Below are positions 22,701 to 35,593 of a stretch of 64,000 bases of DNA, in pieces (the first letter of the stretch is position 1; every line of letters begins with the position of its first letter). The stretch is from assembly GCA_029961685.1 (NCBI GenBank), contig JARWKL010000011.1, forward strand, positions 8,932,723 through 8,996,722. The letters run 5' to 3'. Position numbers and translations under genes: made by a program. The notes below the pieces were generated by a model. It searched no databases, was not told the DNA's origin, and saw only the letters and a program-made list of their open reading frames with translations. This DNA comes from Aristolochia californica (lineage: Eukaryota; Streptophyta; Magnoliopsida; Piperales; Aristolochiaceae).

Positions 22701-25700
22701 AAGAACGACCATTTAAGAAGATTAAGGCCCACAAACCTTCTTCTGGCCAAAAGATTAATGAAGAAGTGATTGAGAATCCAGTGAAGGAGAAGGAGGCATA
22801 AGAACTACCTAAGGTAGATTCCCCACCACAAGATCCTCGAGATAAAGATCCTCACTTATTCTCCCTAGTAGTAGTTGATTCCTCTCACATGAATACCTAC
22901 CAATGGGGAATCAAGAAGCTAGAGTCCCTTCTCATGCATGCACACCCACAATACCTAGTTGATACTGTAAACAAAATAGATAAAATTGCTAGGGATATCT
23001 CCAAGGACGCATGATTGTTCCATATATTACTTAATTGCTTTGTGTTGAAAACCATGTATTCAATGTTTTTAATGAAATATGAACCTCTTTTTCCATCTGC
23101 ACTGTAATTTTGATGATGTCAAATGAGGGAGAGAAATCTCACAAAGCAACAAAAAAATCTCAGCTCAAAGAAATTAAAAGATTTCAAAAATTCAAACTAA
23201 AGAGCAACAAAATCAAGTATAAAACAAATAACCAATAATGTACTTAGGAGGAGCAAACTGGAGGGAAGTTTGCGCATACAAACATCCATCAGATACTCAT
23301 TAGCGGGAACATTTTTTATTGCTCAATGAATGCTTGTCATCATAAAAAAGGAAAGATTGTTGGTTTAAAGACCCTCATAAAGTTAACTTTGATTATAAAA
23401 AATACGTACAAACTAACTGTGAAATTTGAATGAGCAACTTAGGCAGAAAAAGTCTTAGAAAGAAATTGGCAGCACACCGTCCAACCAGGCTAGGCACAAC
23501 CGAATGACACGTGCAAAATATTTGAGCAGTTGTTTAAAAAAATTATGCAGACTGTACGTTAGTAGAAAAGATTCAGTTAGGAACTGTTCGCCTAGCCATC
23601 CAAATGACCCATGCAATGACGGCTAGAAGGAAAGAAGGAACATAAGAGGACCGACCGACTTCATAGACCCCATTCGAACAACATAAGAGAGAAAAGGCAC
23701 TGTAAATGCCCATTTGGCCTACCATTGGGATGCCTTGAAGAAATGAGAAAGAAGCAATTTACATAGATCGTTCAATTGAATGACTTACTCGAAGATATCG
23801 TGCGCGAAATGCTTCTCAGATTTTAATCAACCAACAAAGATCACCATAATTTGTAAGGTAATTTAGTATTGTGTTTAGCAGCTCAAAATCATCGATTTAA
23901 ATCATTTTCTCAAGATTATACAATCATTTTGGTAGACTTTTCCAAAAAGACAAAATGTCGCTTTCTGGGAGAAACTACTTTTAAACAGCTAGCTTTTAGA
24001 CTGTTTGGTCACATCAATTTAAATAGTTTCGCTATCCTATCACCAAGCCAGCTAGAATGAAGAACAAACCTCCCTCAGCATCCTTAGTGCTCAGTGATTT
24101 CAAATAAATTCAAAAACACCAAAACAAGGAAGTATTTTTGAAGAACCAAGTACTCAAGCCTGTGATTTTAGAATTCAGTGAGTACTTAAAATTTTTTGTG
24201 CTGAACTTGATCGAGTTTATTTTAAAATCAATTATTTGAATTCAATATTGTTTTGGTTGTGAGTCTACCATATTAGGCCTTATATTTGGGCCATTCCACA
24301 GCTTTTCAAACTCTTAATAGTTAGTTTTACAAATCTCATTGAACATATACTTTGAAATTGTTTATTAGAGATTAAAATGAGTTGCTAATTGTTGTGGAAG
24401 AATCACCTAGGATTGGGTGTACTTCTTGTATGCTTTGTTATTGTAATATTTCCCTGATTAAAGAGGCTTTGAGCTTAATTAAAATACAAATATTTTTTGT
24501 TGCTTTATAAACTAATCAAAACTTTGATAAGCTGATTGGTAGCTATCGTAATCCCTTTGTGAATCTAGGTGCCTACACCTAGTTGTTGCTAACTATAAGT
24601 CCCAAATATTGGGCAGGCACTGTAATGAGACCTTTGAGATTTAATGATATAGGCAGCCAATTAGTGGATTCAATTCCAAGGTGAAAACACCTTGGGAGAG
24701 GAGTAGAAACTTAATTTTGGGTTGTGAACTACTATAAATCTGTTTTGCTCATTGTGGTAATTTGTCCCCTCCCTCCAGATTTATCCTAGTAGACCGAATA
24801 ATTATCCTATCCCATGTTCATGATTTGACTTTTACTAATGCTCTTACCCTTTAAACCAATTCAGTCCCTAGCAAATCTATATTGCCACCCACACAATTGC
24901 GAGATAATATGACTAATCATGCCTAAAATTAGGATGACTAACACTCCAGGTTCAGAATAGAACAGCCCAAATTGTCAGCCTATCAGAATGAATCCTACTT
25001 GCAACATATCAATGAGATTATTTGTTAAACAGCTGAATTGCCTAGTTATCACTTTCAACTGGCATCAAGTTACCTGATATCAATGAACCACAAAATAATT
25101 GATTTGGATAACATATTCAGACCAGATTACAGACATTATAATTGGTTAAATCTGTTTATGAGATGAATCAAGGGGTCAAATATAGCATTATCATTTTTCA
25201 GAGCACAACATAGCATTTTTAGTTTTAGGCTTTAATGCAACCTTGTAAGGACCAGATGAGCCATTGAACAAGTGGCATGTCTGATCCAGTTCAACTGATA
25301 GCCCAACCATGTTCAACCACCACTTGAACCAGTATGTAAATAAACAGTTCCTTATAAATTTCTTATTTCATATGCATAAGCATAAAGACAAATTTTATTT
25401 GATCATTATGAAACTAGTTCCAGCAAATATTTGGTGGTTTGAGACTTCCCTTTCCTTTAAGAGATGGAAACAATTTGTAGAAGTGGTTGAGCTCCAACAT
25501 GGGCAAAGCAGTTAAACAAGACAGTTGTTAGCTCAAGCAAACTCAGCCGTCCAGGTCAGCTGGCATTCAGTGACAAACAAGCCCAACCATAGTAAACTGG
25601 TCCCAGATTCAGTTTGAACAACCAGTTTGATCCAGTTCTTATAATAATGCTCTACTATTACAAAACTAATAACCTGAGGTGCAATAATAAGAAGTTTACA

Positions 25701-28700
25701 ATAGCATTTTCCCTGCCTTTTTTAAGAATGGCAACAATTATTTACACGTCCAAAAGGTTAAGAGATGAAAAGGCACTCTAATTTTTCCATGTCCTCTATG
25801 TACATCTTCTTTCTCTTTCTTTCTTTTTTCTTGAAAAGTACAATTTTCTCTTAATGAGATATTTCTCCCATTTTTTCCCAAAAAAGGGCATTTCAATAAA
25901 ACATAAGAGGTAAAGAATCATTGAACGAGTATGAATAGCTTATAGTGCATACTGCAACAAGCTACTGATCATTAGCTGAGTTCTTTTTCTATTGGCATGT
26001 TGTCGAACAAAAGGACACATGGATCAAACCATGCGGACCACGCCACAGTATTAGCTAAATACAAAAGAAGAGAGCCCTCATTGGGCATGCTGGCCGGTAA
26101 CCTAAAGTAGGAGTGAATGCTAAAGTGAATTTTGTTAATTTTCTTTTGAAATCACTGATGAAAAGAAGCAACTAAGTTGTCAAGAATATCGTTTCCAACA
26201 AGACCTAAGAGAGATATGGTAGAAAAGAAATCTCAAACAAATGAACAAAGTCTTTCTCATGATGTGGTGCTCTTAATTCAGTAGAAAGAAGTTGAAATAA
26301 CGACTCATGAGTAGTAGAATTGGAGCAAAATACAATCATTTGGTAGCACCAAAAAAACAGGAAAGTCATAAAAAAGGATTTGTGATGATTTACAAATTTC
26401 GGGCTAATGTCTATAAACATCAGTCCGAGAGATACAAAGAGTACTAGTTCTTGCAATATGTTTCATCGAAAAAGTTTTCGGTACTCCTTTTGACGTTCAT
26501 TGAGTGTACTTTCATTCTTTGTTCATTGTTCATGTGATTTATAAACTTGTGCTTGAGGTGCTCAGCACATTTTCTCTTCTTTTCTAGTAATTATTCCCAC
26601 TCTTGCTCTTAATGAAATTCACACTATTCTCAAAAAAGTTAATACTTTTATGGGTTAACAGTTGGACTAGTAAGAATGATATTGATTTAGAATTCATAGA
26701 ACTTATTTAAATGCATAAATAACCACTGTCTATAGTCGTAAGAAACAAAAAGGAGCATAGTAGTGTTTTTCATCATAGAGACCAAGGTAAAAGAATGTAG
26801 GAAACCCAACTGGAAGATGTCATCCACATAAGACATGCTATATCGATACATATTAGCAAAGCAAAAAAAGCAAAGAGGAACATAAACAATGCTCTCCAAA
26901 AGAAAGACACTAAAGCAGATTTGAGGGATAACAGCTACCAACAGGTATTCTCATGGAAGAAATCCCAATGCTCTTTTCTCAAAGATAAACAACTATTGTA
27001 CCAGATACTTTTTGACAACGTTTCTGCTAAGTGATTATAACAAATCTCAATAGCTGCAATAGAAACTTCAGAAACAAACCTGACAATTGCCATCTCCTTG
27101 GATCTTGAGCTCAACTAGATCATACAACTGCAGCCTACAGAGACAAAGGGCTAATATCATACATAAACAATATAAAACACAATCTATAAAGGGAAGAAGG
27201 GAGAGAGAGAGAGACAGAGAGAGAGAGAGAGAAGGGTGACCAAAATGTCAAATGTTTGCATCATCCCATCACATCCTTAGGTGGACTCCTAGTTCCACAT
27301 GAACAAGGCTGAAGGCTTCAAAAAATCCAAAGAATGTTTCTTAAAAGAGAAATTAAAAGAAAGGATAAAAATCTTTTGTTCAAGAACATGAAGTCGCTCT
27401 CAGTGTGTTTTTTTTTTTTTAATCTCTTGAACCCAAGACATCACACTAGACACCCCTCATGTGACCATTGTGCCAATGTAAATTATGGAAAACAAGAAAT
27501 ATGTAATAGTTTACACCAAATTCAAGTGCCAAGAGAAGTTCTAAAACTACCATGTCTTTAGATTATGGTCTTCTAATTGTAGCCTATTCATCCATGTGTG
27601 TTGATTGGGGGAAGTTTTTTATATTATCTTTTTTTTTTTTTTAGAAAGGATGATTTCATTAAAAGGAAAGAAAGGCCCGAAGGCTACAAAAACTAGAGAG
27701 ATCCCATAACAACAAGAGATTGGAGGGAAGCTCCCTGCTTAGCAAGAACATCAACTACAAAATTAGTAGATCAAGGAATATGAGACCAAGAACAATTAAA
27801 AAGAGACCTGATCTCCATTATCTCAAAGAAAACCTCCCATTGACACCAGGGGAGGATAACGCCACACAGTCACAACTCTGGAGTCCCCTTCAATCTGTAT
27901 AGGGCCACAATAGTGGTCACGAAAAATGCGGAGGCCGTGAAGAAGCCCACCAAGCTCAATAGTTATCGAGTAAGAAATTCCCAAAGGGCCAGCAAAAGAG
28001 ATAATCTAGGAGCCAGCAGAGTCCCGAATGATGCCACCAAATCCAACCAAACCAGAATTTTCGAGAGAGGAGCCATCAAAATTCAACTTGAGAGTGCCAA
28101 GACGGGGAGGCTGTCATTCCTAAATGATAGGAGGCACGAGGGAGTCCAAGTTGGCCAAACAATGCCAATTGTCCCAAATAGACGGAAAAAAAAAGGGGAG
28201 AAAGCCCTTTTAGTACGAAGCCAAAAGGAAATGTGACCAGAGATAGTATCAGCAACATGATCCAAAGACTCAAATTTCCCGCAGAATCGTTTGGAGTTTC
28301 TTTAAATCTAGAGGCCCCAAGGAATAAAGGCCATGCAAGCAAAGATCAGCAATTTCCCCATCCCAAGTAGGGTAGTGTCCAGGAACATCTAGCAAGCAGA
28401 GATCAGGTCTACAAGTAAATAGAATTGAAGACCGAAGCAGCAAAGGATAAGGGACCAAACCCACCAAGAAAAGAAGTAGAGGAGGAGGAGGTGACAAATT
28501 GACTCCTTCCCTAATCTGCAAAGAGGGTAGAGAGGATCCATCGAGAGATTTCCGCGACGCCAAAGATTGTCTGTCATGAGGATCTTGTTTCGGCAAGCAC
28601 TCCACATGAAGAATTTAATTTTAGGAGTAGCACAAAGCCTCCATGTAAAAGCCACATCATGCACAGTAAATGGGGAAGACCATCCTCCAGTGAAAAGATA

Positions 28701-31700
28701 GGCCAAAGAAATTGAGAAGGATCCACTCTTATCAAACCACCATATCAACTTGTTAGGAAGCTAGCATCTAAAGCCTCTGAATCTAAAAGACCTAGTCGAA
28801 GGTGGAGATTCCAGCTGCTGCCACAATGAGCATTGGCCACAGAGATCTTGGGCAGTACGGATAGCCGGAAAAGCCCGCCAAAAGAGCTCTTCAAAAGGTT
28901 ATCTCCTGTCCCCCAGTCCTCCCAAAAGTTGATAGATTGCCCATTGCCAACATAAAATCTGATTTTCGAGCAAAAGATCGAAAGCAACAAGTAAAGAGAT
29001 CTCTAGATAGGTGATAAAAGCCTCCTTCTACCCCCGAGGTTCACCAAGAAGAGGACCCACCAAGCTTCAAAGCCACCATGTTCTTCTAGAGGTTGGGGGA
29101 GCGGGAATTGATCCTCCATAACCATTTTAGGAGGAGAGCACGGTTCATATCTTTTGTGAGCGGAATACCCAAGGGATTTGGGCCTGCAAACATCATTCCA
29201 ATTTACCAAATGATACTTGAAATCCGCACCAGAACCTCTCCAGAGAAAATGGCTTTTGATCTTTTCCAAGTGTTGACAAATGGAGTCCGGTTAAGGCAAG
29301 AAGGATAGAAAGTAGTTTGGTATACCAACAATACAAAACTTGAGAAGGGTGAGTATCCCCACCTTGCTGAGAAGGCGAGCTTTCCACATAGCAAGCCTCA
29401 AATCAAGCTTCTCAACCAATGAAGCCCAAAGATCCTTGGAGAGTCGACCAATGAATAAGGGGAAGCCAAGATAATTGATAGGGATGGAGGATATCGAGCA
29501 ACCCAACTTGCTAGCCAATTCTGAGAGATTCTCCTAATCAATATTGAAGCCCATCAACATAGTCTTTCCCCAATTAACACATAGTCCCGAGGCCAGCTCA
29601 AATAGACCGAGCAAAGCCTTAATCTTCTTAATGCCTTCGAGGCTGCCTACCCCAAATATTATGGTGTCATCTGCATATTGTAGGATCGGAATATCAAAAG
29701 TCGAGTGTTGACTGATCGGAGGCAGCAAACCACAATCCTTAGCCCAATATATCATGGAAGAGAGGAGAGAGGGAGTCACCCTGCCTAATGCGCCTCGAGC
29801 ATTTGAAGAAACCACAAACTGATTCGTTAAGCAGAAGAGAGTAAGAAGCCAAGGATAGACAGGTCCTAATCCAGAATCTCTAGCAATTCTCAAAGCATAT
29901 GTGCCCCATCAAATCATCTAAAAGAGACCAATTAACTCTGTCAAAAGCCTTTTCCAAATCCAATTTGAGACCAAAGCGAGGATCCTTTGAGCGGTCAAAG
30001 TGATCAATGAACTCGTGAGCAGCCATGGTAGAGTCAAGGATGTTTCTTCCTTTAAGAAAAACGCCTTAACCATGATGAAACACAAAAGGAAGAAGCACCT
30101 TGAGCCGATGAGCAAGGAGTCGAGCAAGGATCTTGTATGTATTGGAGACAAGACTGATAGGCCAGAAATCCCCAAGGTGTTCAACGTTGGTCTTTTTAGG
30201 GACCAGAGCAATGAATGAGGGTCTCATGCTACTGAAGGTAATAACCCGAGAGTAGAAACCTCGAACCATAGCAAAATGTCCTCCTTAATAATTGACCAAG
30301 CTTGAGTGTAGAAATCCCCATTGAAGCCATCGGGGCCCTATCACACGCCATACCCATAACAGCCCTTTCAATTTCACTGGAAGAGAAAGAAACCTCCAAA
30401 AAAGATGCCACAATAGGGGAGATATTGGAGAAATGGAGGTGTAGAAGTTTTGGTCTAATTGGGCATTCTTCGGTGCAAAGATCTAAGAAAAACTTGAGAA
30501 GTTCATTAGTAATGGAGGATCTAACCGATGTTATCTGATTGTGTATACATAAGGAGGTAATTCGGTTAGACCTCCTCCTCGCTGAAGCGAGGGCATGAAA
30601 GAACTTGGGTGTTCGCATCCCCGTCAGTCAACCACTAGAAACAGGCCATTTGTTTCCATCAGACCCACTCACAATGCAAAATGGACTTGAGGTCATTTGA
30701 AAGAGAAAGACGTATTGCAAATTCAGAGTTGGAAATGTACCTTTGCTCCTCCAAAGAGTCTAGGTCAGCACTTCGGGCAAGGAGTGAAACTTTCTCGACA
30801 ACCAGCAAGAGACAATGAGAAGAGGACCAATTCTTAAGATTTCCTTTTAGGAGCTTCAGCTTAGTAAGGAGGGACCATTCGCTTTTGCCATTAGGATGAA
30901 AATTAGACCACCATTCCTTTAGAACTATATCAAAATCCGACTCCAACAACCAAGCATTTTCAAAACGAAAAGGCGGGAGCCCCCATCTGCCAAAAGGGGT
31001 GGAGAGAAGGATGGGCTAGTGGTCGGAACCCACCTGGTTCAGCACCCTCCCGTTCACATTTTCATACAATCGCATCCAAGCCCAAGATGCGAGGAAGCGG
31101 TCAAGCTTGGACATAATTGGTTGTTGTTGTCCGTTGGACCAAGTGTATGATTTCCCAAAGAGATGAATCTCATCCAGCTCACAGCCACCAATAAAATCTC
31201 CGAAACTACGCATGGAGGAGATGCAGGAAGCGAGAATCATCTTCTCATTACAGAAACGGATGGCGTTGAACAGTCATCGTCCTGCTGGAAAACCGAAGAA
31301 GCACTTCTCGTGAGTTCAGGAGGGGTGATCCCATCATCTTCTTTGGAGCAAAGGGGTGATTGCTCTGTGGTCGCTGTCACCATCGAAGATAGTCAGATCT
31401 CCTTGCCTGGCTGATGACAGGAGCATCAATCACTCTGTCCATCGCCCGAGCTAGTGTTGACACACTCCGACATACTAACCACCCGCTCCTCAAGTTTTTT
31501 ATATTATCAAGACTCGTGTCAAATAAAAAATGCACCACTAAAGGTAGAACAAGAAGTATTAGCATAATAACAATTTCTAGCGAGTTGCATCAGCATTCCG
31601 TTTGCAGGCAATGATGTTTCATAGCTCTGACAAGAGTCTAGGAAATTTTTATTTGATAATTTCTGAACTAGCAACTGCCAAAATGTGCTCCTAACTACAT

Positions 31701-34434
31701 AAGTATTGTTGTTGCTGTTTCTCATGCAATAAAGCAATAAAACACACTATCTGCTGGTCACAAGACAAATAACCTAACCCCTACAGACACAGGACTCAGA
31801 CAGTTCAAGTAAACAGTGAATCACCTGAAACAAAGAGAGAGAGAGAGAGAGTCTGTGAAACATACTGGAAACAACATACCTATCCAGCAGCCTCTGGTGA
31901 TCGGTAGTTGCTTCATCTACAGAAGGTATTTCACCATTAATTCTTGGAACATGCTGCAGAAACATGAATAAAAAGAATCTTTACTATCACAATTGATAGT
32001 TTTAAACTGCACCAGAAGAAAATATATATACAGATACAAAAGATGGTGAAATTTTATTGAAGAAAGCCTAACATTAATTATAATCAGTAGCAAGATTAAC
32101 AACAAGGTTAGGCTGCACTGCCCATTCTCACAAACTGATCCGCCGAAGAATTCGTTGAACATAGAACAAGGGCTGGCTCTCGGCCAGCACACAAAAAGTC
32201 TAAAGCCTAATTAAAATCAGTAGCAAGATTAACTACAAGGTTAGGCTTCACTTCCCATCCTCACAAATGGGTCTGCCAAAGCATTCATTGAACAAAGCAC
32301 GTTCAACCACAAAATTTGTAGAGAGGTTGCAATATCAGTAGTCTACAGGAATTGCTGATGAAGCCTCCAAGTATAGACGACCTTGCCCATCGCCCATGAG
32401 ACAACAACATCATAGCCCCTTCCCAAATTACCAGGGCAGTAAATTGTCTTTTGTAAACCATGAGGCCATCCAGGAGTGCATGCACTTTGGCAGTGGTGGA
32501 ATCAATATCACCAAGCAGTTTATAGTAAGAGAGTAGAGTGCAACTATCATGATCCTGAACAATGCTTCCAAATCTAGAAAGGCCCGGGTTCCCATGAGAA
32601 TTCGCATCAAAACGCAAATAAAGATGGCCATTGTGAGGCAGTCCAGGCCAGTAAAGTTTCAGGCCAATTGCTATTTCTATGAAACAGTGCACACTCCAAC
32701 TTCGGAAGCCACAAGGGCAAAAGCTCTACGCGATGACAGAAATAAAAGAAGTACTTCACTGTATCTAAAGAAACATGTAGAAGCAGAGAAACTTGATCTA
32801 GAGCCTACCTAAGAGTCCTTGAGAGCTCCAGCTTTGGAGCCATGTAGAGTGTACTTTCCATGCTTCAAATACCTCCTCTCAAAATCACAAAACTGTGTTA
32901 TGTGCTTCATCAAGTCCCACTTACCCCCTTGCAGGTTCCAATTGGTTCCCATGAACTGGGGGCTCTCACTATAGTGGGATATGATCTCCCATACCAAACA
33001 AGGCTGGTGTGGGACCCATGGTACATCCCACTATGTTAGAATGAGGACGTATCAAATTCCTAGGATAACTCTCTAATACAATGTGGTCACGAACAGTCAG
33101 GCTCTTTCATATCTATCAATATGTCTGTTCAACTTCGCCCAGAACTAGATTTTTCTTCACCCAGGTTAATTAAATACCTATGCTCAAAAGTGACACAGGT
33201 TAAGCCAGTTCTAGAGAAGGAAATGAAATTCCTTTCAATTCAGAGTCATTTCCCTAAGAACTAACCAGTCAAAGTCAAGAAAGGCCCATTTTATATCAGG
33301 ATAGAAACAAGAGGCTAAAAAAGTTGAACCCAAGTTAACAATTTTATACTCCATTACAGAACTTAACAAAAACTAAAATATAAAAAAAAAAAATTCATCA
33401 ACTTTATTTATAAGGATCCTGATTCATATAGGTAAAACGTATGGGAATAGACAATAGGCAGGTTGAGCATTCCACTGCAACCACATGCCCAGTCCAATTA
33501 TGTGATCCGAAGGGTTCAAGAGTTATCAGTCATCATCAATTAAAATAACCAAACTCAACCAATAAAAACCTCACATGTTATGGGTTTTTTGGGTACATGA
33601 GCATGTATGCGTATAACAAATATTCCAAAAAAAAGAGAGAAAAAAAACTTATAGAAAGCATAATCAGAGGTTAGGTACTGCATATTTCAAAGCAGCATGT
33701 CCTCTAAACCCCATCTTTTGGCTTAAAGGAAAAAGAATCATTTTTGAAAAAAGCATAGTTCTCACTTGAAATTTTAAGCTTTCCAAGATTGCTTTTTCTA
33801 GTACGCAATATGGACAATCTAAAGATGCTAAAACTTACAGGAACAGGAACCATCTGATTCAACCTCTTGCCCACTTCTCCATCTAAGGCTGAAAATTCAT
33901 CTGGTAGCTCTAATGAGGCAGACCAATCTACCCCACCATAAGGGTTTTCTCCAGGACTGGAGCATGAACTTGAGGACCCCACATCATCCCCTTCCTCCTG
34001 CCCACCATCATGCTCTGCATCAATCAAATATACAATCAGAAACAAAATTTGCATAAACCATTAAATTCATCAGCAAACAGACTAGGAAAAATATCTCCCA
34101 AACCTGCAGTGTAATTTCTTGAAGATGGACCAAACCAATCCTGTGCAAGAATAGAAGCTTGCAAGTGCTCCTCACCCACATTGGAAGACCCAGATGCTTC
34201 TGCAACTGCAAGATGTGAAAATTCCTCTTGAAGAGCATGGGCAAGGATTTCATCATTCTCTATAGTTGGTCGCTCTGAGCTAAAAGGGCATTCTCTTACA
34301 TACTCATCATCATAATAGTTTGAATCATGTTGAACGATGGTCCCACAATAAGCCGAATTTGAAAATGGATCACCACCATCAAGAAGGTTAAGGCCCCACC
34401 GCACAACATCAGGATCTTGCTCATATGTGATCAT
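16777..34434 (-). CDS. OTU-domain deubiquitinase (plant OTU9/OTU12-like), 10 exons
   Basis: Cysteine protease predicted to cleave ubiquitin from proteins. Coding exons (minus): 34434-34104, 34014-33839, 31953-31880, 27134-27080, 20017-19943, 19850-19777, 19697-19649, 17614-17530, 17288-17232, 16841-16777. All introns are GT-AG. The joined frame is 1041 nt with no internal stop, giving 346 residues, about the length I recall for Arabidopsis OTU9-type proteins. The N-terminal half is acidic and Ser-rich, probably disordered. The OTU domain covers about 190-325: GDGNCQ (Asp208, Cys211), FRALSDQFYR, GEWGDHVTLQAAAD (264-277), and WAEVHYNSIY with His317. A basic KKKRRWW lies near the C-terminus. 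An in-frame TAA two codons before the ATG supports the start. Introns 2, 3 and 4 are 1.9, 4.7 and 7.1 kb long and hold retroelements. Expression is not shown by sequence, but the intact frame argues for a working gene. Confidence 0.93.
21042..21320 (+). repeat. Three tandem copies of a ~95-bp segment
   Basis: Units start at 21042, 21133 and 21232, each containing ttgaaagaa, gtgattgggtttaaagga and aacactcattatag. They lie inside the retroelement remnant. The long minus-strand frames over this area are antisense artefacts. Confidence 0.85.
22154..22801 (+). pseudogene. Lys/Glu-rich C-terminal part of a retroelement extra ORF
   Basis: An open frame of 215 codons, strongly charged (Lys, Glu, Gln), likely coiled coil or disordered. 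Similar composition continues upstream from about 21630 with several stops, so the frame is the surviving end of a longer decayed protein. It sits between the TE-protein-like segment at 20500-20980 and a polypurine tract, the place of the extra 3' ORF in Sirevirus-type Copia elements. No enzyme motif is visible. Confidence 0.45.
24831..27000. other. Intron 4 sequence of the OTU gene, no feature
   Basis: AT-rich intron DNA. No open frame of protein-like composition or clear repeat is seen. Confidence 0.4.
27201..27232. repeat. (GA)n microsatellite
   Basis: GA dinucleotide run with one C interruption, just upstream (in gene sense) of exon 4. A second, shorter GA run lies at about 31830-31850. 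Confidence 0.9.
29534..29893 (-). pseudogene. LINE reverse transcriptase core fragment
   Basis: Open segment with the catalytic YADD box in the context ILQYADDTIIFG and a following KIKALLGLFELASGLCVNWGK block, characteristic of plant L1 reverse transcriptases. The flanking parts of the same enzyme are in other frames, so this copy cannot make a full protein. Confidence 0.85.
30229..30618 (-). pseudogene. LINE endonuclease-RT linker and RT N-terminal fragment
   Basis: Contains FFHALASARRRSNRI near the start and SSSEIERAVMGMACDRAP further on, both typical of the stretch just before the LINE reverse transcriptase fingers. The downstream part follows in 30269-30066 in another frame. Confidence 0.8.
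31016..31240 (-). pseudogene. LINE endonuclease C-terminal fragment
   Basis: Reads FTW-type endonuclease motifs as SYTWSNGQQ, a SKLDRFLAS segment and a terminal GSDH, matching the end of the apurinic-type endonuclease domain of L1 elements. Upstream domain sequence is absent or decayed, consistent with 5' truncation at 31491. Confidence 0.8.
32040..32815 (-). mobile_element. Old LINE 3' remnant with RNase H domain, OTU intron 2
   Basis: The minus-strand frame 32692-32303 has LYLRFDANSHGNPGLSRFGS and later DSTTAKVHALLDGLMVYKRQ, an RNase H-like fold as in plant L1 3' ends. Its start is more diverged than the LINE in intron 3. The 3' region is duplicated: 32062 and 32202 each start aaagccta and share a ~100-bp block. 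Possible tail aataaaatttcacc near 32050. No target duplication was found. Confidence 0.6.
32062..32305. repeat. Direct duplication, 140-bp period
   Basis: Two copies (about 32062-32170 and 32202-32305) share aatcagtagcaagattaac, acaaggttaggct and cattcattgaaca-like segments. They form the tandemly duplicated 3' end of the old LINE remnant. Confidence 0.75.
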
Positions 34435-34512
34435 GACTTAACAAAACTATCTCCTCCAGACTATTTACAAAATATTCTGATGAAGAATCCTAGGAAAATC
34501 TTCAGTGGTTCA

Positions 34513-35353
34513 CCTGATATGATTTTAAAAAAAAAAACTATAAAGAACAAAACAAAGGCCAAAAATAGTCCTAATTCTCTGATAAATGCTACAATGGTTT
34601 TCAACAAATTAACAAGGTAAGACCTTTTTCTTCATAGTTACAGGCATTAAGGAGCCTATTGCTACATCAACTAACAGCAAATTAACAAAAGGAAAATAAA
34701 AATTACTGCACAAGCTTGAGTACGATCCGAAGTTATACAACAAAGTGTGCTTTTCTCTTTGTTGGTGGTGGTGTTATGGTCATAAAAGAATTAAATAACA
34801 AATAGGCTAGTTCCAAATCATCAAGAACATTCCAGTCAAATATGTCAAAATGGCATATTCGCAATCATCTCCTTTCATCTAAAAGCAAAACCATGCTAGC
34901 GATAGGTTGGACTTACTCCGAAACTCCAAACAATAGATTAATCAACCCTTACAACTGGAACTATAAATGACTTAAAACGAGCATGATCACGCTACAAAAA
35001 ACATCATACGGAATTAAAACTGCAGAAAAAGAGCAATTCAATGCGAAGGAACGTTAAAATAAGCAAATGCCTACTTTACGCTACGAATCATCCAAAGATG
35101 GCTATAGAAAAAGCAATCACGACAAAAGTAAAACGCAAAAACTACTCCCAAGACACGGTATAACAGTTAAAAGTTAATGCCAATTCCAGCAAGACTTAAT
35201 TGCTAAGAAAAAATCATCCATTGAAAATTGTAAACCAAAATCTTCATCGAAAGAATAAAGAGAGAGAAAAGCGAGATCTTAGGAACCGAGCTCATCTCCC
35301 ATGACCTAAATACCATAGATTAATGATCGAACAAAATTCAACAATATAAATAC
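34513..35353 (-). other. Possible 5' UTR intron of the OTU gene
   Basis: On the minus strand a donor-like GGAG then GTATTT (exon ends 35354) and an acceptor-like ATATCAG (ends 34514) frame a noncoding stretch upstream of the start codon. Other ATGs in between are not in frame with the protein. This splice choice is inference only. Confidence 0.35.
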
Positions 35354-35585
35354 CTCCTAATACTCCGTAAGTTGAGGTCTCCTAATTCTCTTCCCTCTGT
35401 AAGACGGATCGATCAGGAGGCAATTTCGAGAAAATCAAACAACTTCAAATTCAACAAAAAAGAAATTGAAGGCCAACGATCTCACAGATGGAGCGGCTTC
35501 GAGACGTCGCATATACAAAAAGGCAGATAATAAGGGGGAGGATATTGCGGAGCGAAAAAGGCGCAAAACCGGCGCACGTCATGCC

Positions 35586-35593
35586 ATTATATA
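35586..35593 (-). promoter_or_regulatory. TATA box candidate of the OTU gene
   Basis: The minus strand reads CCCATATATAATGG here, with a locally GC-richer region (35620-35760) upstream. Transcription would start near 35560, giving a short 5' exon ending about 35354. Confidence 0.5.

Larger units (their letters stand above)
20250..24830 (+). mobile_element. Sirevirus-like Copia 3' end in OTU intron 4
   Basis: Antisense to the host gene. 20303-20980 carries a decayed frame (with YPLDPKTRILHTKFKGNKIA) of the type found as an extra ORF in plant retroelements. 21600-22800 encodes a Lys/Glu-rich tail. A tgatgatgtcaaatgaggga purine tract follows at about 23112-23136, then LTR-like sequence with ctataaatc near 24734. 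No gag or reverse transcriptase is present, so this is a 5'-truncated remnant. Both ends are approximate. Confidence 0.5.
27629..31491 (-). mobile_element. 5'-truncated L1-type LINE in OTU intron 3
   Basis: Flanked by a perfect 17-bp target duplication, aagttttttatattatc, at 27612-27628 and 31492-31508. A poly(A) tail on the minus strand abuts the left copy (poly-T at 27629-27642). Reading down the minus strand: endonuclease C-terminal part with SYTWSNGQQ and SKLDRFLAS (31240-31016), reverse transcriptase with PISLVSNTYKILARLLAHRL (30269-30066) and YADDTIIFGVG (about 29680), a zinc-binding reverse-transcriptase-associated domain (28748-28500), and an RNase H with LKLNFDGSS (about 28090). Stops and frameshifts break every domain. 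The missing 5' end is the usual result of incomplete target-primed reverse transcription. Confidence 0.9.

Noticed and set aside
21589..22734. Long minus-strand open frame of 381 codons, rich in Ser, Phe, Leu and Cys
   Set aside because: It lies antisense to the Lys/Glu-rich retroelement frame on the plus strand. AAG/GAA codons read backward give Phe/Leu/Ser, so the open frame follows from composition.
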